NCBI RefSeq assembly: GCF_014256275.1
Contig: NZ_JACCFE010000002.1
Span: 496,001 to 560,000, forward strand
From: Rhodococcus sp. 4CII
GTDB lineage: Bacteria > Actinomycetota > Actinomycetes > Mycobacteriales > Mycobacteriaceae
Direction: 5' to 3'
Length of the DNA: 64,000 bases
Positions 51,086 to 60,265 of this stretch are shown one piece after another (position 1 is the stretch's first letter; the number at the start of each line of letters is the position of its first letter). The position numbers and the translations under genes were made by a program. Below the pieces are notes generated by a model, which saw only the letters and a program-made list of their open reading frames with translations, ran no database searches and had not been told where the DNA came from.

Positions 51086-51472
51086 CTATGCAGCAGCCAG
51101 GGCCTGCGCAGGCGCGGGGATGACGACCCGCGTGTCACGGGCGATGGTCGTCGAGCCCGGTCGTGCACTCGCGGCAGGCACGTCGGCGGGCGCGGATTCG
51201 GCCGCGTGCCGCTCGGTGTTCCCACGCTTGGCCGAGGAGCCGTCGGACAGTGATTCGCTGACGTCGACGAGTACATCGGAGAGTGGAACCTCCAGCGCAT
51301 CGCAGATCGCCGCCAGGAGCTCACTGGAAGCTTCCTTGCGCCCCCGTTCGACCTCGGACAAATACCCGAGGCTCACACGAGCACTGTTGGAGACCTCACG
51401 CAGGGTCCGGCTCTGCGAAACGCGCGTACGCCGAAGACTGTCACCGATTGCCTCACGCAATAGCAGCGCCAT
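51086..51472 (-). CDS. clgR: transcriptional activator ClgR
   Basis: A 128-residue XRE-type regulator. The HTH (about 12-66) contains RTLREVSNSARVSLGYLSEVERGRKEASSELL (in parts) and VPLSDVLVD. ClgR activates clp protease genes and pspA after envelope or proteotoxic stress. The C-terminus ends ALAAA, like an ssrA-type Clp degron; in Streptomyces ClgR the final Ala-Ala makes it a ClpP substrate. GGAGGAG precedes the ATG. It lies 71 bases after cinA. Confidence 0.92.
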   Translation of the reverse strand: MALLLREAIGDSLRRTRVSQSRTLREVSNSARVSLGYLSEVERGRKEASSELLAAICDALEVPLSDVLVDVSESLSDGSSAKRGNTERHAAESAPADVPAASARPGSTTIARDTRVVIPAPAQALAAA

Positions 51473-51543
51473 CTCGCTCCTCCTTCATCCGTCACCTGTC
51501 TCGCCTATCTCAACGCGCGAACAGGACCGATTGGTTCCCGACC

Positions 51544-52044
51544 TTAGCCTGCGGATGTTTCCTGCACACGATCGAGGAGTCCCGACACGGCGGTGGACAC
51601 CGCAGATTTGCGGATCTGCCACCGGTCCCCCGCCAATCCGAGCTCGTGCACCGACGTTCCGGAGGCCCCGGAAATGCTCAGGAACACGGTTCCCACGGGG
51701 TGTCCGTCCTGCATGTCCGGGCCCGCCACGCCGGTCAGGCCGACGCCCCAGTCGGCGCCGCAGCGGGCGCGGGCGCCGTCCGCGAGAGCGCGCGCGGTGG
51801 ACTCGGCCACGGGTCCGTCCTCGGCGAGTCGTACGCGGTCGACCCCGGCCAGGGTGGCCTTGAGGTCGGTGGCGTAGACGATCAGCCCTCCCCGCAGGAC
51901 GTTGCTGGCCCCGGGCACTCCCGCGATGGTCGCGGTGAGCAGGCCCGCGGTGAGCGATTCGGCGGTGGCCACGGTCTCGCCGCGGGCGGTCAGCACGGCC
52001 ACCAGTTCGGCTGCCCGCGTGCCGTCGACCAACGGGTCGGTCAC
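51544..52044 (-). CDS. cinA: CinA C-terminal domain protein (nicotinamide-nucleotide amidase type)
   Basis: A 166-residue stand-alone CinA_C/PncC domain: VATAESLTAGLLTATIAGVPGAS, GGLIVYATDLKATLAGV, GLTGVAGPDMQDGHPVGTVF. Such proteins deamidate NMN in the NAD cycle. The N-terminal MoCF domain is absent, as in many actinobacteria. The GTG at 52044 overlaps the pgsA stop by 4 bases. Confidence 0.92.
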   Translation of the reverse strand: MTDPLVDGTRAAELVAVLTARGETVATAESLTAGLLTATIAGVPGASNVLRGGLIVYATDLKATLAGVDRVRLAEDGPVAESTARALADGARARCGADWGVGLTGVAGPDMQDGHPVGTVFLSISGASGTSVHELGLAGDRWQIRKSAVSTAVSGLLDRVQETSAG

Positions 52045-52703
52045 GCCCCGGTGCTCGCGTTCGCCTCGACCTTGTGGACCCCGGCCCTCAGCCGCACGGC
52101 CTGCACGACGTAGTCCAGCCCGGTCACCACGGTCAACAGCACGGCGGCACCCATGAGGACCCAACCGACGACCTCGAATCCCTGCGGCAGGGGAAGCAGG
52201 TAGAAGCCGATGGCGAAGGTCTGCACGAGGGTCTTGAGCTTGCCTCCCCGGCCCGCGGGGATGACGGCGTGCCTCAGGACCGCGAAGCGCAGGAGGGTGA
52301 TGCCCAGCTCCCGGACCGCGATCACCGCAGTCACCCACCACGGGAGGTCGCCGAGAATCGACAGTCCGACGAGGGCGGCTCCGATCAGCGCCTTGTCGGC
52401 GATGGGGTCGGCGAGCTTGCCGAAATCGGTGACCAGGCCGTACTTGCGTGCGAGTTGGCCGTCGATCCGGTCGGTGATCGCTGCGACCGCGAACACGCCG
52501 GTGGCGATCAAGCGCCAGGTGGTGGAATGTCCGTCGCCGGCGAACAGCACGACGAGGAAGACGGGCACCAGCACGATTCTGAGCATCGTCAGGATATTTG
52601 CGATGTTCAGGAGCGGTACGGCCGTCTCACTCGCGGGCTCGACCGCCCGATCCGGGACGACCGAGTTGTCGGCGGCCGTCCAATCCTCGCGCTGCGCGCT
52701 CAT
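52041..52703 (-). CDS. pgsA: CDP-diacylglycerol-glycerol-3-phosphate 3-phosphatidyltransferase
   Basis: A 220-residue CDP-alcohol phosphotransferase with about five membrane segments. The catalytic motif D-G-x2-A-R-x8-G-x3-D-x3-D is visible as DGQLAR then DFGKLADPIAD. It makes phosphatidylglycerophosphate for phosphatidylglycerol and cardiolipin. The first 28 residues are hydrophilic. It is divergent from argA and begins the run toward clgR-pspA. Confidence 0.93.
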   Translation of the reverse strand: MSAQREDWTAADNSVVPDRAVEPASETAVPLLNIANILTMLRIVLVPVFLVVLFAGDGHSTTWRLIATGVFAVAAITDRIDGQLARKYGLVTDFGKLADPIADKALIGAALVGLSILGDLPWWVTAVIAVRELGITLLRFAVLRHAVIPAGRGGKLKTLVQTFAIGFYLLPLPQGFEVVGWVLMGAAVLLTVVTGLDYVVQAVRLRAGVHKVEANASTGA

Positions 52704-52820
52704 CGGAGCACCGCAGCGTCGAACTGCACCCCGGGACGCTTCGGGGAGTGGGGAGGATTCGTTGGTCGTACCGGCACGTGCCTAAGAATATCGGTACGGC
52801 CGTTGGCTAATGTTCACGAC

Positions 52821-53345
52821 ATGACTTCTCGGACGCCGGACACCGCCGACAATCAGCTGATCGTGCGGCGAGCACGAACTTCCGACGTTCCCGAGATCAA
52901 GCGCCTGATCGACATCTATTCCGGCAAGATCCTGCTCGAGAAGAACCTCGTCACCCTGTACGAATCCGTCCAGGAGTTCTGGGTGGCCGAACGCGAGGGC
53001 ACCGTGATCGGTTGCGGCGCAATGCACGTGCTGTGGGCCGACCTCGGCGAGGTACGCACGATCGCGGTCGATCCGGCGGCCAAGGGCCGGGGTGCCGGCC
53101 ACCACGTGGTCGCCAAGTTGATCGAGGTCGCGCGGGAACTCGAACTCGAGCGCCTCTTCGTTCTCACGTTCGAGGTCGACTTCTTCGGCAAACACGGATT
53201 CGTCGAGATCGAGGGCACACCCGTGACCGCCGAGGTGTACGCCGAGATGTGCCGCTCATACGACACCGGTGTCGCCGAATTCCTCGATCTCAGCTACGTC
53301 AAGCCGAACACCCTCGGCAACACCCGAATGCTTCTCACCCTCTGA
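52821..53345 (+). CDS. argA: amino-acid N-acetyltransferase (N-acetylglutamate synthase, Rv2747-like)
   Basis: A 174-residue GNAT protein with VRRARTSDVPEIKRLID, the acetyl-CoA site around GRGAGHHVV and FFGKHGFVEIEG. This short stand-alone type acts as N-acetylglutamate synthase in M. tuberculosis. TAATGT lies 7 bases before the ATG and no Shine-Dalgarno is present, so it is probably leaderless; the much longer frame upstream is antisense to pgsA. Confidence 0.92.
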   Translation: MTSRTPDTADNQLIVRRARTSDVPEIKRLIDIYSGKILLEKNLVTLYESVQEFWVAEREGTVIGCGAMHVLWADLGEVRTIAVDPAAKGRGAGHHVVAKLIEVARELELERLFVLTFEVDFFGKHGFVEIEGTPVTAEVYAEMCRSYDTGVAEFLDLSYVKPNTLGNTRMLLTL

Positions 53346-53438
53346 CATCCATCGTGCATCTCGCCGTGGATCCCATTGTGTGAGACAGATGTGCCCGTGT
53401 TCCACGTCAATCCCAACCCGTCACCAGAGAGCGAGAAC

Positions 53439-53723
53439 ATGTCCCTGTTCGTAGTGGAGTACACGTATTCGGCCGATACCGTCGCGGGGCGCGACGAGCA
53501 TCGCCCCGCCCACCGGGAATGGCTCGGTGAGCTCGCAACCAAGAAGACCGTCGTGTCGTCCGGACCCTTCGCCGACGGGAGCGGCGCGTTCATCATCGTC
53601 GACGCCGCCGACCTGGAGACCGTCGAACAGCTCTTCGCACACGACCCGTTCGCCCGCCAGGGCCTGGTCACCGCCACCCGAATCGTCGAATGGGTGCCGG
53701 TCCTCGGCGAATTCAGTTCCTGA
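53439..53723 (+). CDS. YciI family protein
   Basis: A 94-residue dimeric alpha/beta-barrel protein: LFVVEYTYSAD, RPAHREWLGEL with the conserved His, SSGPFADGSGAFIIVDA and DPFARQGLV. YciI proteins are small, possible hydrolases or ligand binders. I use the ATG at 53439 (MSLFVV) preceded by GAGAG; an in-frame TTG at 53376 is less likely. It converges with the TerC gene. Confidence 0.88.
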   Translation: MSLFVVEYTYSADTVAGRDEHRPAHREWLGELATKKTVVSSGPFADGSGAFIIVDAADLETVEQLFAHDPFARQGLVTATRIVEWVPVLGEFSS

Positions 53724-53767
53724 ACTCGCCGGGAAACCGGCACCCTTCGAGCACGACGTGCGGCGGA

Positions 53768-54751
53768 CTACTTCGCCGGCGTCGTGTTCCGCGTCTTGAG
53801 GAGGCTGGCGATGGTGGTCACGGCCAGCACACCGATGATGACGGTGAGCGACAACACCGTCGACACCTCCGGTACCGCCACGTGCTCCCCGCCGTTGACG
53901 AAGCCGAGGGTGTTCTCGTGCAGCGCGTGCAGGACGAGCTTCACGCCGATGAACGCGAGAATGATCGACAGACCGTACGACAGGTACACCAGGCGGTCCA
54001 GCAGGCCGCCGATCAGGAAGTACAGCTGACGCAGACCCATCAGTGCGAACGCGTTGGCCGTGAAGACGAGGTACGGCTCCTGGGTGAGCCCGTAGATCGC
54101 AGGAATCGAGTCGAGCGCGAACAGCACGTCGGTGAAGCCGATGGCGACGAGCGCGAGCAGCAGCGGAGTCACGACACGCTTGCCGTCGATCCGCGTGACG
54201 AGCCGGTCGCCGTCGTAGGTGTCCGTGGTGGGCAGGAACTTCTTCGCGACGGCGACGATCTTGCTGTCGCGTTCCTCCTCGGCTTCCTTCTCGTTGCCGT
54301 GGTCACGCAGCAGCGTGTAGGCGGTGTAGATGAGGAACGCGCCGAACAGGTAGAACACCCAGCTGTACGTGTTGATCGCCGCGGCACCGACCGCGATGAA
54401 GATCCCGCGCATCACCAGCGCCATCACGATGCCGATCAGCAGCACCTTCTGCTGGTACTCCCGCGGCACCGCGAACGTGCCCATGATGATGACGAACACG
54501 AAGAGGTTGTCGACCGACAACGCCTTCTCGGTGACGTACCCGGCGAAGTATTCGCCGCCGTATTGACTTCCCCACAGCCACATCACGATCAGGCCGAAGA
54601 GGATCGCGATACCGATGTACACCGACGACCAGAACGCGGACTCCCGGAAGGTCGGGGCGTGCGGGGTGCGCACGTGCGCGAAGAAGTCGAAGACGAAGAG
54701 TCCGAGAATCACCACACAGGTGATGACCCAGACCAGCGGTGAAACGTGCAT
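53768..54751 (-). CDS. TerC family membrane protein
   Basis: A 327-residue, nine-segment TerC/Alx-type protein. Conserved acidic residues lie in membrane segments (SVDNLFVF, VLFALDSIPAIYG, GLRQLYFLIGG). TerC proteins export manganese and help metal loading of secreted proteins. The ATG at 54751 is preceded by GGAGG (54761-54765, minus strand), which is buried in a hairpin of the riboswitch leader. Mn export fits that leader. Confidence 0.92.
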   Translation of the reverse strand: MHVSPLVWVITCVVILGLFVFDFFAHVRTPHAPTFRESAFWSSVYIGIAILFGLIVMWLWGSQYGGEYFAGYVTEKALSVDNLFVFVIIMGTFAVPREYQQKVLLIGIVMALVMRGIFIAVGAAAINTYSWVFYLFGAFLIYTAYTLLRDHGNEKEAEEERDSKIVAVAKKFLPTTDTYDGDRLVTRIDGKRVVTPLLLALVAIGFTDVLFALDSIPAIYGLTQEPYLVFTANAFALMGLRQLYFLIGGLLDRLVYLSYGLSIILAFIGVKLVLHALHENTLGFVNGGEHVAVPEVSTVLSLTVIIGVLAVTTIASLLKTRNTTPAK

Positions 54752-54758
54752 GAAAATA

Positions 54759-54791
54759 GACCTCCGGTATACCTAGTCGGTACCGGAGGTC
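54759..54791 (-). promoter_or_regulatory. Shine-Dalgarno-sequestering hairpin of the terC leader
   Basis: Perfect 11-base arms (GACCTCCGGTA and its complement) with an 11-base loop. The 3' arm in the mRNA holds the GGAGG of terC; the 5' arm shares ACCUCC with the riboswitch P1 helix. The two structures exclude each other. UAUUUUC after the hairpin could also act as a weak terminator. Confidence 0.75.
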
Positions 54792-54897
54792 TCTCCCGCC
54801 GCGCCGGAACCACTGTCCGAACGACTGATGGCACCGGATCGGCAATGGTGCCGATCGTGTTGACGATGCCGTCACAGAGGTGGGGATACTCCCCTCC
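54785..54897 (-). ncRNA. yybP-ykoY (manganese) riboswitch
   Basis: The mRNA leader begins GGAGGGGAGUA and ends GAGAGACCUCC about 113 bases later. GGAG/CUCC pairing forms P1, and GGGGAGUA and AGACC are the conserved loop elements of the yybP-ykoY class. Between them is a strong hairpin GATCGGC-ACCATT-GCCGATC. Mn2+ binding should keep P1 formed, hold ACCUCC away from the downstream hairpin, and free the terC ribosome-binding site. Confidence 0.82.
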
Positions 54898-54961
54898 AAT
54901 TCGCTGCCCATTCAACCACACCGCGCGTGAACCGCACATATCGGACACGCGCAATGCGCCT

Positions 54962-57571
54962 TCAGTCCTGGTCGGGCGGGGCTTCGCTCGGGTCTCCGCC
55001 ACGGATGGACCACAGCAAACCGTCGAGTTCCTCGGGCTTGATGAGGACCTCACGGGCCTTCGAACCCTCGCTGGGGCCCACCACTCCCCTGGTCTCCATC
55101 AGGTCCATCAGGCGGCCCGCCTTCGCGAATCCGACCCGCAGCTTCCGCTGCAGCATCGACGTGGACCCGAACTGGCTGGAGACGACGAGTTCCACCGCCT
55201 GCAACAGCACGTCCATGTCGTCGCCGATGTCGGGATCGACATCCTTCTTCTCTCCGACCTTCGCGGCGGTGACGCCGTCGGTGTACTCCGGCTCCGCCTG
55301 GTTCTTGCTGAAATCGACGACCGCGGAGATCTCTTCGTCGGTGATGAACGCACCCTGCAGGCGGGTCGGCTTGCCCGCGCCCATCGGCAGGAACAGCCCG
55401 TCGCCCATACCGATCAGCTTCTCGGCGCCGGGCTGGTCAAGGATGACCCGGGAGTCGGTCAGGGACGACGTCGCGAAGGCGAGCCGGGACGGCACGTTCG
55501 TCTTGATCAGCCCCGTCACGACGTCCACCGACGGCCTCTGGGTGGCCAGAACGAGGTGGATACCGGCGGCGCGCGCCTTCTGGGTGATGCGGACGATCGC
55601 GTCCTCGACGTCGCGTGGCGCGGTCATCATGAGGTCCGCGAGTTCGTCGACGATGGCGAGGATGTACGGGTACGGCCGGTAGACCCGTTCGCTGCCGAGC
55701 GGCGCGGTGATCTCACCCGACTTCACCTTGGAGTTGAAGTCGTCGATGTGGCGCACCCGGTTGGCCTGCATGTCCTGGTAGCGCTGCTCCATCTCCTCCA
55801 CCAGCCAGGCCAGCGCGGCGGCGGCCTTCTTCGGCTGGGTGATGATGGGCGTGATGAGGTGCGGAATGCCCTCGTACGGTGTCAGCTCCACCATCTTGGG
55901 GTCGATGAGGATCATCCGGACCTCGTCGGGTGTGGCGCGGGACAGCAGCGACACCAGCATCGAGTTGACGAAACTCGACTTACCGGAACCGGTGGAGCCG
56001 GCCACCAGGAGGTGCGGCATCTTCGCGAGGTTCGCGCTGACGAAGTGGCCCTCGATGTCCTTGCCGAGACCGATCACCAGCGGGTGGTGATCCTTGCGGG
56101 TGCTCGGCGCGGTGAGCACGTCGGCGAGGCGCACCATCTCACGGTCGGAGTTGGGGACCTCGATACCGACGGCGGACTTGCCCGGGATCGGGGCGAGGAG
56201 GCGCACGTTGTCGGTGGCGACGGCATACGCGATGTTGCGGGCGAGCGCGGTGATCTTCTCGACCTTCACACCCGGGCCGAGTTCCACCTCGTAACGGGTG
56301 ACGGTCGGGCCGCGGGTGAACCCGGTGACGGCGGCGTCGATCTTGAACTGTTCGAGGACCTCGGTGATGGCCTCGATCATCGCGTCGTTGGCCGAACTGC
56401 GCATCTTCGGCGGATCGCCGTCGATGAGCAGGGACGTCGGCGGCAGCGTGTAGTCGCCCTCGACCACCCGGTCGGTGACGAACTTGTCGACGTCGGGCAG
56501 CGGTTCCGGTTCGGGTTCCGGCTTCGGCGCGACGACGGGCTTGGCCTTGGCGCGCGCCGGTTTCGGGGCCGGCGCCGGGACGGGTTCCGTGGCGGGCTCG
56601 GTGTCCCACAGCCCGAGAACCTCCGTCTTCGCGCTGTCGCCGACGTCGTATTCGTCGGTGGGATAGTTGTCGGCCGGGGCACCCCGCACCCCGGACTTGT
56701 AGTCGTCGACCGGGTAGCCGTCGGCGTCGAACAGGGTGGGGTCGTATTCGCCTTCCTCGTAGTACTCGCTGTCGTAGTCGGCGTAGTGGTCGCGGCCGAA
56801 CGACGTTCCGAAGTAGGACTGGAGCTTGCCGGGCACCTCGCGGATCGTGGTCCCGGTCAGCAGCAGGACACCGAACAGTGCCGCCATCAGAAGCAGCGGC
56901 GCGGCGAGCCACACGGTGAGGCCGTCGGTCAGCGGACCGCCCGCCGCATACCCGACGAAACCGGCGCCGTGAGCCCTGCCGTCGGCGTCGGTGGGTGAAC
57001 CGGTCGCGATGTGCCACAGGCCCAGGACCGGCAGACCGACCAGCAGCGAACCCAGGACCAGCCTCGGCCGGATCTCGGGTTTCGGCTCGGTCCGCATCAG
57101 GATCACCGCGACGGCGACACCGATCAGCGGCAGGACGGCGGACGCCCCGCCGACCACCGCACGGACCCCGGTCTCGATCCACTCGCCCACCGGACCGCCC
57201 GCGGAGAACCAGATCCCGCCGGCGCCCACGACGCTGATCGCGATCAGCCCGAGCGCGATGCCGTCGCGCCGGTGACCCTGCTCGATCTCGGCCGCCTTGC
57301 CGACGGTGCGCGTGGTGGCTCCGACGCCCTTCGCCACGAGCGACCACCCGGCGCCCATTCCCCGGCCCACCGACTTCAGGGGACCGGATGCAGACGCCTT
57401 CTCGGCGGCGGGCCTGCGGGCGCCGCCACCTCGTGGCGAGGTGGACTTGCGCGGAGTGCTGACCGTCCGGGTCGTGCGGGACTTGGGCTTGGACGTGGTC
57501 GAGCCGCCCCGGGCGCCCGTTCTCACCGTGGACGTCGTGCTCGAACCGCGGGCGCTCGCCTTACCTGCCAT
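54962..57571 (-). CDS. ftsK: DNA translocase FtsK
   Basis: An 869-residue septal DNA pump. A Ser/Thr/Arg-rich N-terminus (1-95) is followed by four membrane segments (about 105-275), an acidic/Pro-rich linker (280-395), and the motor with Walker A GSTGSGKSS near residue 525 and Walker B ILAIVDELADLM near 637. The C-terminal gamma domain (SMLQRKLRVGFAKAGRLMD) reads KOPS sequences. TAATCT lies 7 bases before the ATG, so it is probably leaderless. Confidence 0.96.
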   Translation of the reverse strand: MAGKASARGSSTTSTVRTGARGGSTTSKPKSRTTRTVSTPRKSTSPRGGGARRPAAEKASASGPLKSVGRGMGAGWSLVAKGVGATTRTVGKAAEIEQGHRRDGIALGLIAISVVGAGGIWFSAGGPVGEWIETGVRAVVGGASAVLPLIGVAVAVILMRTEPKPEIRPRLVLGSLLVGLPVLGLWHIATGSPTDADGRAHGAGFVGYAAGGPLTDGLTVWLAAPLLLMAALFGVLLLTGTTIREVPGKLQSYFGTSFGRDHYADYDSEYYEEGEYDPTLFDADGYPVDDYKSGVRGAPADNYPTDEYDVGDSAKTEVLGLWDTEPATEPVPAPAPKPARAKAKPVVAPKPEPEPEPLPDVDKFVTDRVVEGDYTLPPTSLLIDGDPPKMRSSANDAMIEAITEVLEQFKIDAAVTGFTRGPTVTRYEVELGPGVKVEKITALARNIAYAVATDNVRLLAPIPGKSAVGIEVPNSDREMVRLADVLTAPSTRKDHHPLVIGLGKDIEGHFVSANLAKMPHLLVAGSTGSGKSSFVNSMLVSLLSRATPDEVRMILIDPKMVELTPYEGIPHLITPIITQPKKAAAALAWLVEEMEQRYQDMQANRVRHIDDFNSKVKSGEITAPLGSERVYRPYPYILAIVDELADLMMTAPRDVEDAIVRITQKARAAGIHLVLATQRPSVDVVTGLIKTNVPSRLAFATSSLTDSRVILDQPGAEKLIGMGDGLFLPMGAGKPTRLQGAFITDEEISAVVDFSKNQAEPEYTDGVTAAKVGEKKDVDPDIGDDMDVLLQAVELVVSSQFGSTSMLQRKLRVGFAKAGRLMDLMETRGVVGPSEGSKAREVLIKPEELDGLLWSIRGGDPSEAPPDQD

Positions 57572-57651
57572 GGCTCTCAGATTAGTCGCTACGGCACCTT
57601 CCGGACCATCCGCAACACCCGTAACACAGGGAGACCTGGGTGGGTATGCCG

Positions 57652-58275
57652 TCAGAACCCGCGGTCGAGGGAGGTCACGGCCGCGACGTCGGCCGCGTCA
57701 CCCTCGGTCTCGATCCGCACCTGGTCCCGTCCGAACGCGTGCAGGGCGAGTTCGGACGGTTCACCGCGCAGGATCACCCGGCCGGCGCCGGCGGTGCGGA
57801 CGGTGGCCTGCTCACCGGACGGCCGCTCGAACACTACCGACACCGGTGAACGGCGGTAGCCGAGCTTGCCGACCTTCTTCGCGAGACCCCACAGCGCGTC
57901 CTGACGCGATTCGGACAGGACCCGCGGCTCCCACCCCTCGTGCGCGCGACGGACGTCCTCGTGATGGACGAACATCTCCCCCAGGTTGACCTGGGCGTCC
58001 ACCCAGTACATGGGCGACCACATCGGCGGACCCGACCGGACCTCGTCCAGGAGGCGACTCCACGGACGCGTGGCCGTCTCGTTCTGGACTTTCTCGGTGT
58101 ATCCGGCGAGACGACCCACGACGATGCCGGGAGCAGCGTCGAGGCGTCGTTCACGCACGATCAGGTGGGCGGCCAGATCCCGGTTGGTCCACGTCCCGCA
58201 GAGGGTCGGGGCGTCGGGACCGAATTCGGCCATCGAATCGACGAGGGCGAGGCGTTCATCTCGGGCGAAGGTCAC
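57652..58275 (-). CDS. TIGR03085 family protein (DinB/maleylpyruvate isomerase-like)
   Basis: A 207-residue protein with the helical metal-binding layout of this family: LVDSMAEFGPDAPTLCGTWTNRDLAAHLIVRERR at the start (His in DLAAHL), MFVHHEDVRRAHEGW in the middle, and a C-terminal SCP2-like part (VILRGEPSELALHAFGR). Bacillithiol/mycothiol-related functions are known for relatives, but not for this family. Start is GTG at 58275, 7 bases after TAGATT, probably leaderless. Confidence 0.85.
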   Translation of the reverse strand: MTFARDERLALVDSMAEFGPDAPTLCGTWTNRDLAAHLIVRERRLDAAPGIVVGRLAGYTEKVQNETATRPWSRLLDEVRSGPPMWSPMYWVDAQVNLGEMFVHHEDVRRAHEGWEPRVLSESRQDALWGLAKKVGKLGYRRSPVSVVFERPSGEQATVRTAGAGRVILRGEPSELALHAFGRDQVRIETEGDAADVAAVTSLDRGF

Positions 58276-58300
58276 CCGACCGAATCTACCTGTCGGAGAA

Positions 58301-60265
58301 CTACTTGCCCTCGGCCGACGGCACCGCGATGACGGTCGGGACGATCATCGGACGGCGACGGTACTTGTCGGCGACCCACCGGCCGACGACACGCCGGATC
58401 GCCTGGGCGATGCGATGTGCGTCGTTGATGCCTTCGGTGGCGAGACGAAGCAGTTCCGCCTCGACCAGCTGAGCCGCATCCTTGAGCGCGGTCGGGTCGT
58501 CGGAGAATCCGCGCCCCGACACCTCGGGGGTACTGACCGCGCGACCGGTGTGGTCGTCGATGACGACGTTGATGGCAATGAACCCGCCCTCACCGAGAAC
58601 CAGACGGTCCGACAGGGTGGAGTCGCCGACGTCGCCGACCGACAGCCCGTCGACGTACACGTGCCCGACGGGGACCTGCCCGACGATCTCGGCGAGGCCG
58701 TCGACCATGTCGACGACCACGCCGTCCTCGGCGAGCACGATCCGTTCCTCGGGCACGCCGGTGGCCTTCGCGAGGGCGGCGTTGGCGCGCAGGTGACGCC
58801 ATTCGCCGTGCACCGGCATGGCGTTGGTGGGACGCACCGCGTTGTACAGGTACAGCAACTCGCCCGCCGAGGCGTGGCCCGAGACGTGCACCTTGGCGCT
58901 CTGCTGCGTGACGACGGTGGCGCCGCGCTTGGCGAGCCCGTTGACGACGGCGAACACGGAATTCTCGTTGCCCGGGATCAGCGACGAGGCCAGCACCACG
59001 AGGTCGTTGGCCCGGATGTTGATCTGCCGGTGTTCACCGCGCGCCATCCGGGACAGCGCCGACAGCGGCTCGCCCTGCGACCCGGTCGAGATCAGTACGA
59101 GCCGGTCGTCGGGCAGGTTGGCCGCGGTGTCGATGTCGACGACCAGACCGTCGGGCACGCTCAGGTACCCGAGGTCCTGCGCGATCTGCATGTTGCGGAC
59201 CATCGACCGGCCCACGAATGCCACCCGCCGGTTGTACCGGTGTGCGACGTCGACCACCTGCTGGATGCGGTGCACGTGGCTGGCGAAGGAGGCCACGATG
59301 ACGCGCTGCCTGGCCTTGCCGATGACGTTGTCGAGCACACCCCCGATCTCGCGTTCAGGGGTGACGAATCCCGGCACCTCGGCGTTGGTGGAGTCGACGA
59401 GGAACAGGTCGACGCCCTCGTCGCCCAGGCGGGAGAAGCCGGCGAGGTCGGTGAGCCTGCCGTCGAGCGGCAGCTGGTCGAGCTTGATGTCACCGGTGTG
59501 CAGCACCACTCCGGCGTCGGTCCGGATCGCGACGGCGATCGCGTCGGGGATCGAGTGATTGACCGCGAAGTATTCGCACTCGAACGGGCCGTGCTCGGTC
59601 CGCTGCCCCTCCACGACCTCGACGAGGTTGGGGCGCTGGCGGTGCTCACGGCACTTGGCCGCGACCAGCGCGAGCGTGAACCGCGAACCCACGACCGGCA
59701 GATCCGGGCGCAGGCGCAGCAGGAACGGGATGGCGCCGATGTGGTCCTCGTGACCGTGCGTGAGGACGACGGCCTCGACGTCGTCCATGCGGTCCTCGAT
59801 GTGCCGGAAGTCCGGGAGGATCAGGTCGACACCGGGCTGCTGGTCTTCCGGGAACAGCACACCACAGTCGACGATGAGCAGCTTGCCCTGGTGCTCGAAC
59901 ACGGTCATGTTGCGACCGATCTCGCCGATGCCGCCGAGCGCCACCACGCGCAGACCCTTGAACGGGGCCTTCGGTGGGGCGCCGAGCCGCGCCGTCGGAT
60001 CGACCGCGGCGGGCCGCGAGTCCTGACGCTTGCTGCCGCCGCGACGACCGGAACGGGACCCCGACTTGTTCACGGCGCCGCCCTTCGTGGACGCGGTCTT
60101 CACGGGCGCGGACTTCGCCTGCTCCGATTTCGGGGCCGCCGGCTCGTCCGCGACGACCGGCGCCGACTCGGCGACCGGGGGTGCCGCCTGGGGTGGCTGG
60201 CTTGCTGTGGGTGAAGGGGGACCGGCCTGGCGGCTGGCGCTGCGACGACGAGGCGGTCGGGTCAC
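58301..60265 (-). CDS. rnj: ribonuclease J
   Basis: A 654-residue metallo-beta-lactamase ribonuclease. A disordered Ala/Pro/Lys/Ser-rich N-terminus (about 1-100) precedes the core with THGHEDHIG (zinc ligands), VNHSIPDAIAV and HTGDIKLD; the beta-CASP part has FASHVHRIQQ and the final His motif VSGHASAGE. It degrades and matures rRNA and mRNA. The GTG at 60265 overlaps the dapA stop by 4 bases, the order known from mycobacteria. Confidence 0.95.
   Translation of the reverse strand: MTRPPRRRSASRQAGPPSPTASQPPQAAPPVAESAPVVADEPAAPKSEQAKSAPVKTASTKGGAVNKSGSRSGRRGGSKRQDSRPAAVDPTARLGAPPKAPFKGLRVVALGGIGEIGRNMTVFEHQGKLLIVDCGVLFPEDQQPGVDLILPDFRHIEDRMDDVEAVVLTHGHEDHIGAIPFLLRLRPDLPVVGSRFTLALVAAKCREHRQRPNLVEVVEGQRTEHGPFECEYFAVNHSIPDAIAVAIRTDAGVVLHTGDIKLDQLPLDGRLTDLAGFSRLGDEGVDLFLVDSTNAEVPGFVTPEREIGGVLDNVIGKARQRVIVASFASHVHRIQQVVDVAHRYNRRVAFVGRSMVRNMQIAQDLGYLSVPDGLVVDIDTAANLPDDRLVLISTGSQGEPLSALSRMARGEHRQINIRANDLVVLASSLIPGNENSVFAVVNGLAKRGATVVTQQSAKVHVSGHASAGELLYLYNAVRPTNAMPVHGEWRHLRANAALAKATGVPEERIVLAEDGVVVDMVDGLAEIVGQVPVGHVYVDGLSVGDVGDSTLSDRLVLGEGGFIAINVVIDDHTGRAVSTPEVSGRGFSDDPTALKDAAQLVEAELLRLATEGINDAHRIAQAIRRVVGRWVADKYRRRPMIVPTVIAVPSAEGK

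Noticed and set aside
53728..53741. Small hairpin GCCGG-GAAA-CCGGC between the YciI and TerC genes.
   Set aside because: Five base pairs only; possible weak terminator but not strong enough to list.
54746..56998. A 750-residue plus-strand frame opposite the riboswitch and ftsK.
   Set aside because: It is antisense to conserved FtsK motor motifs and has no domain pattern.
57986..60214. A 742-residue plus-strand frame opposite rnj.
   Set aside because: Antisense shadow of ribonuclease J; its sequence is His/Asp/Arg low complexity.
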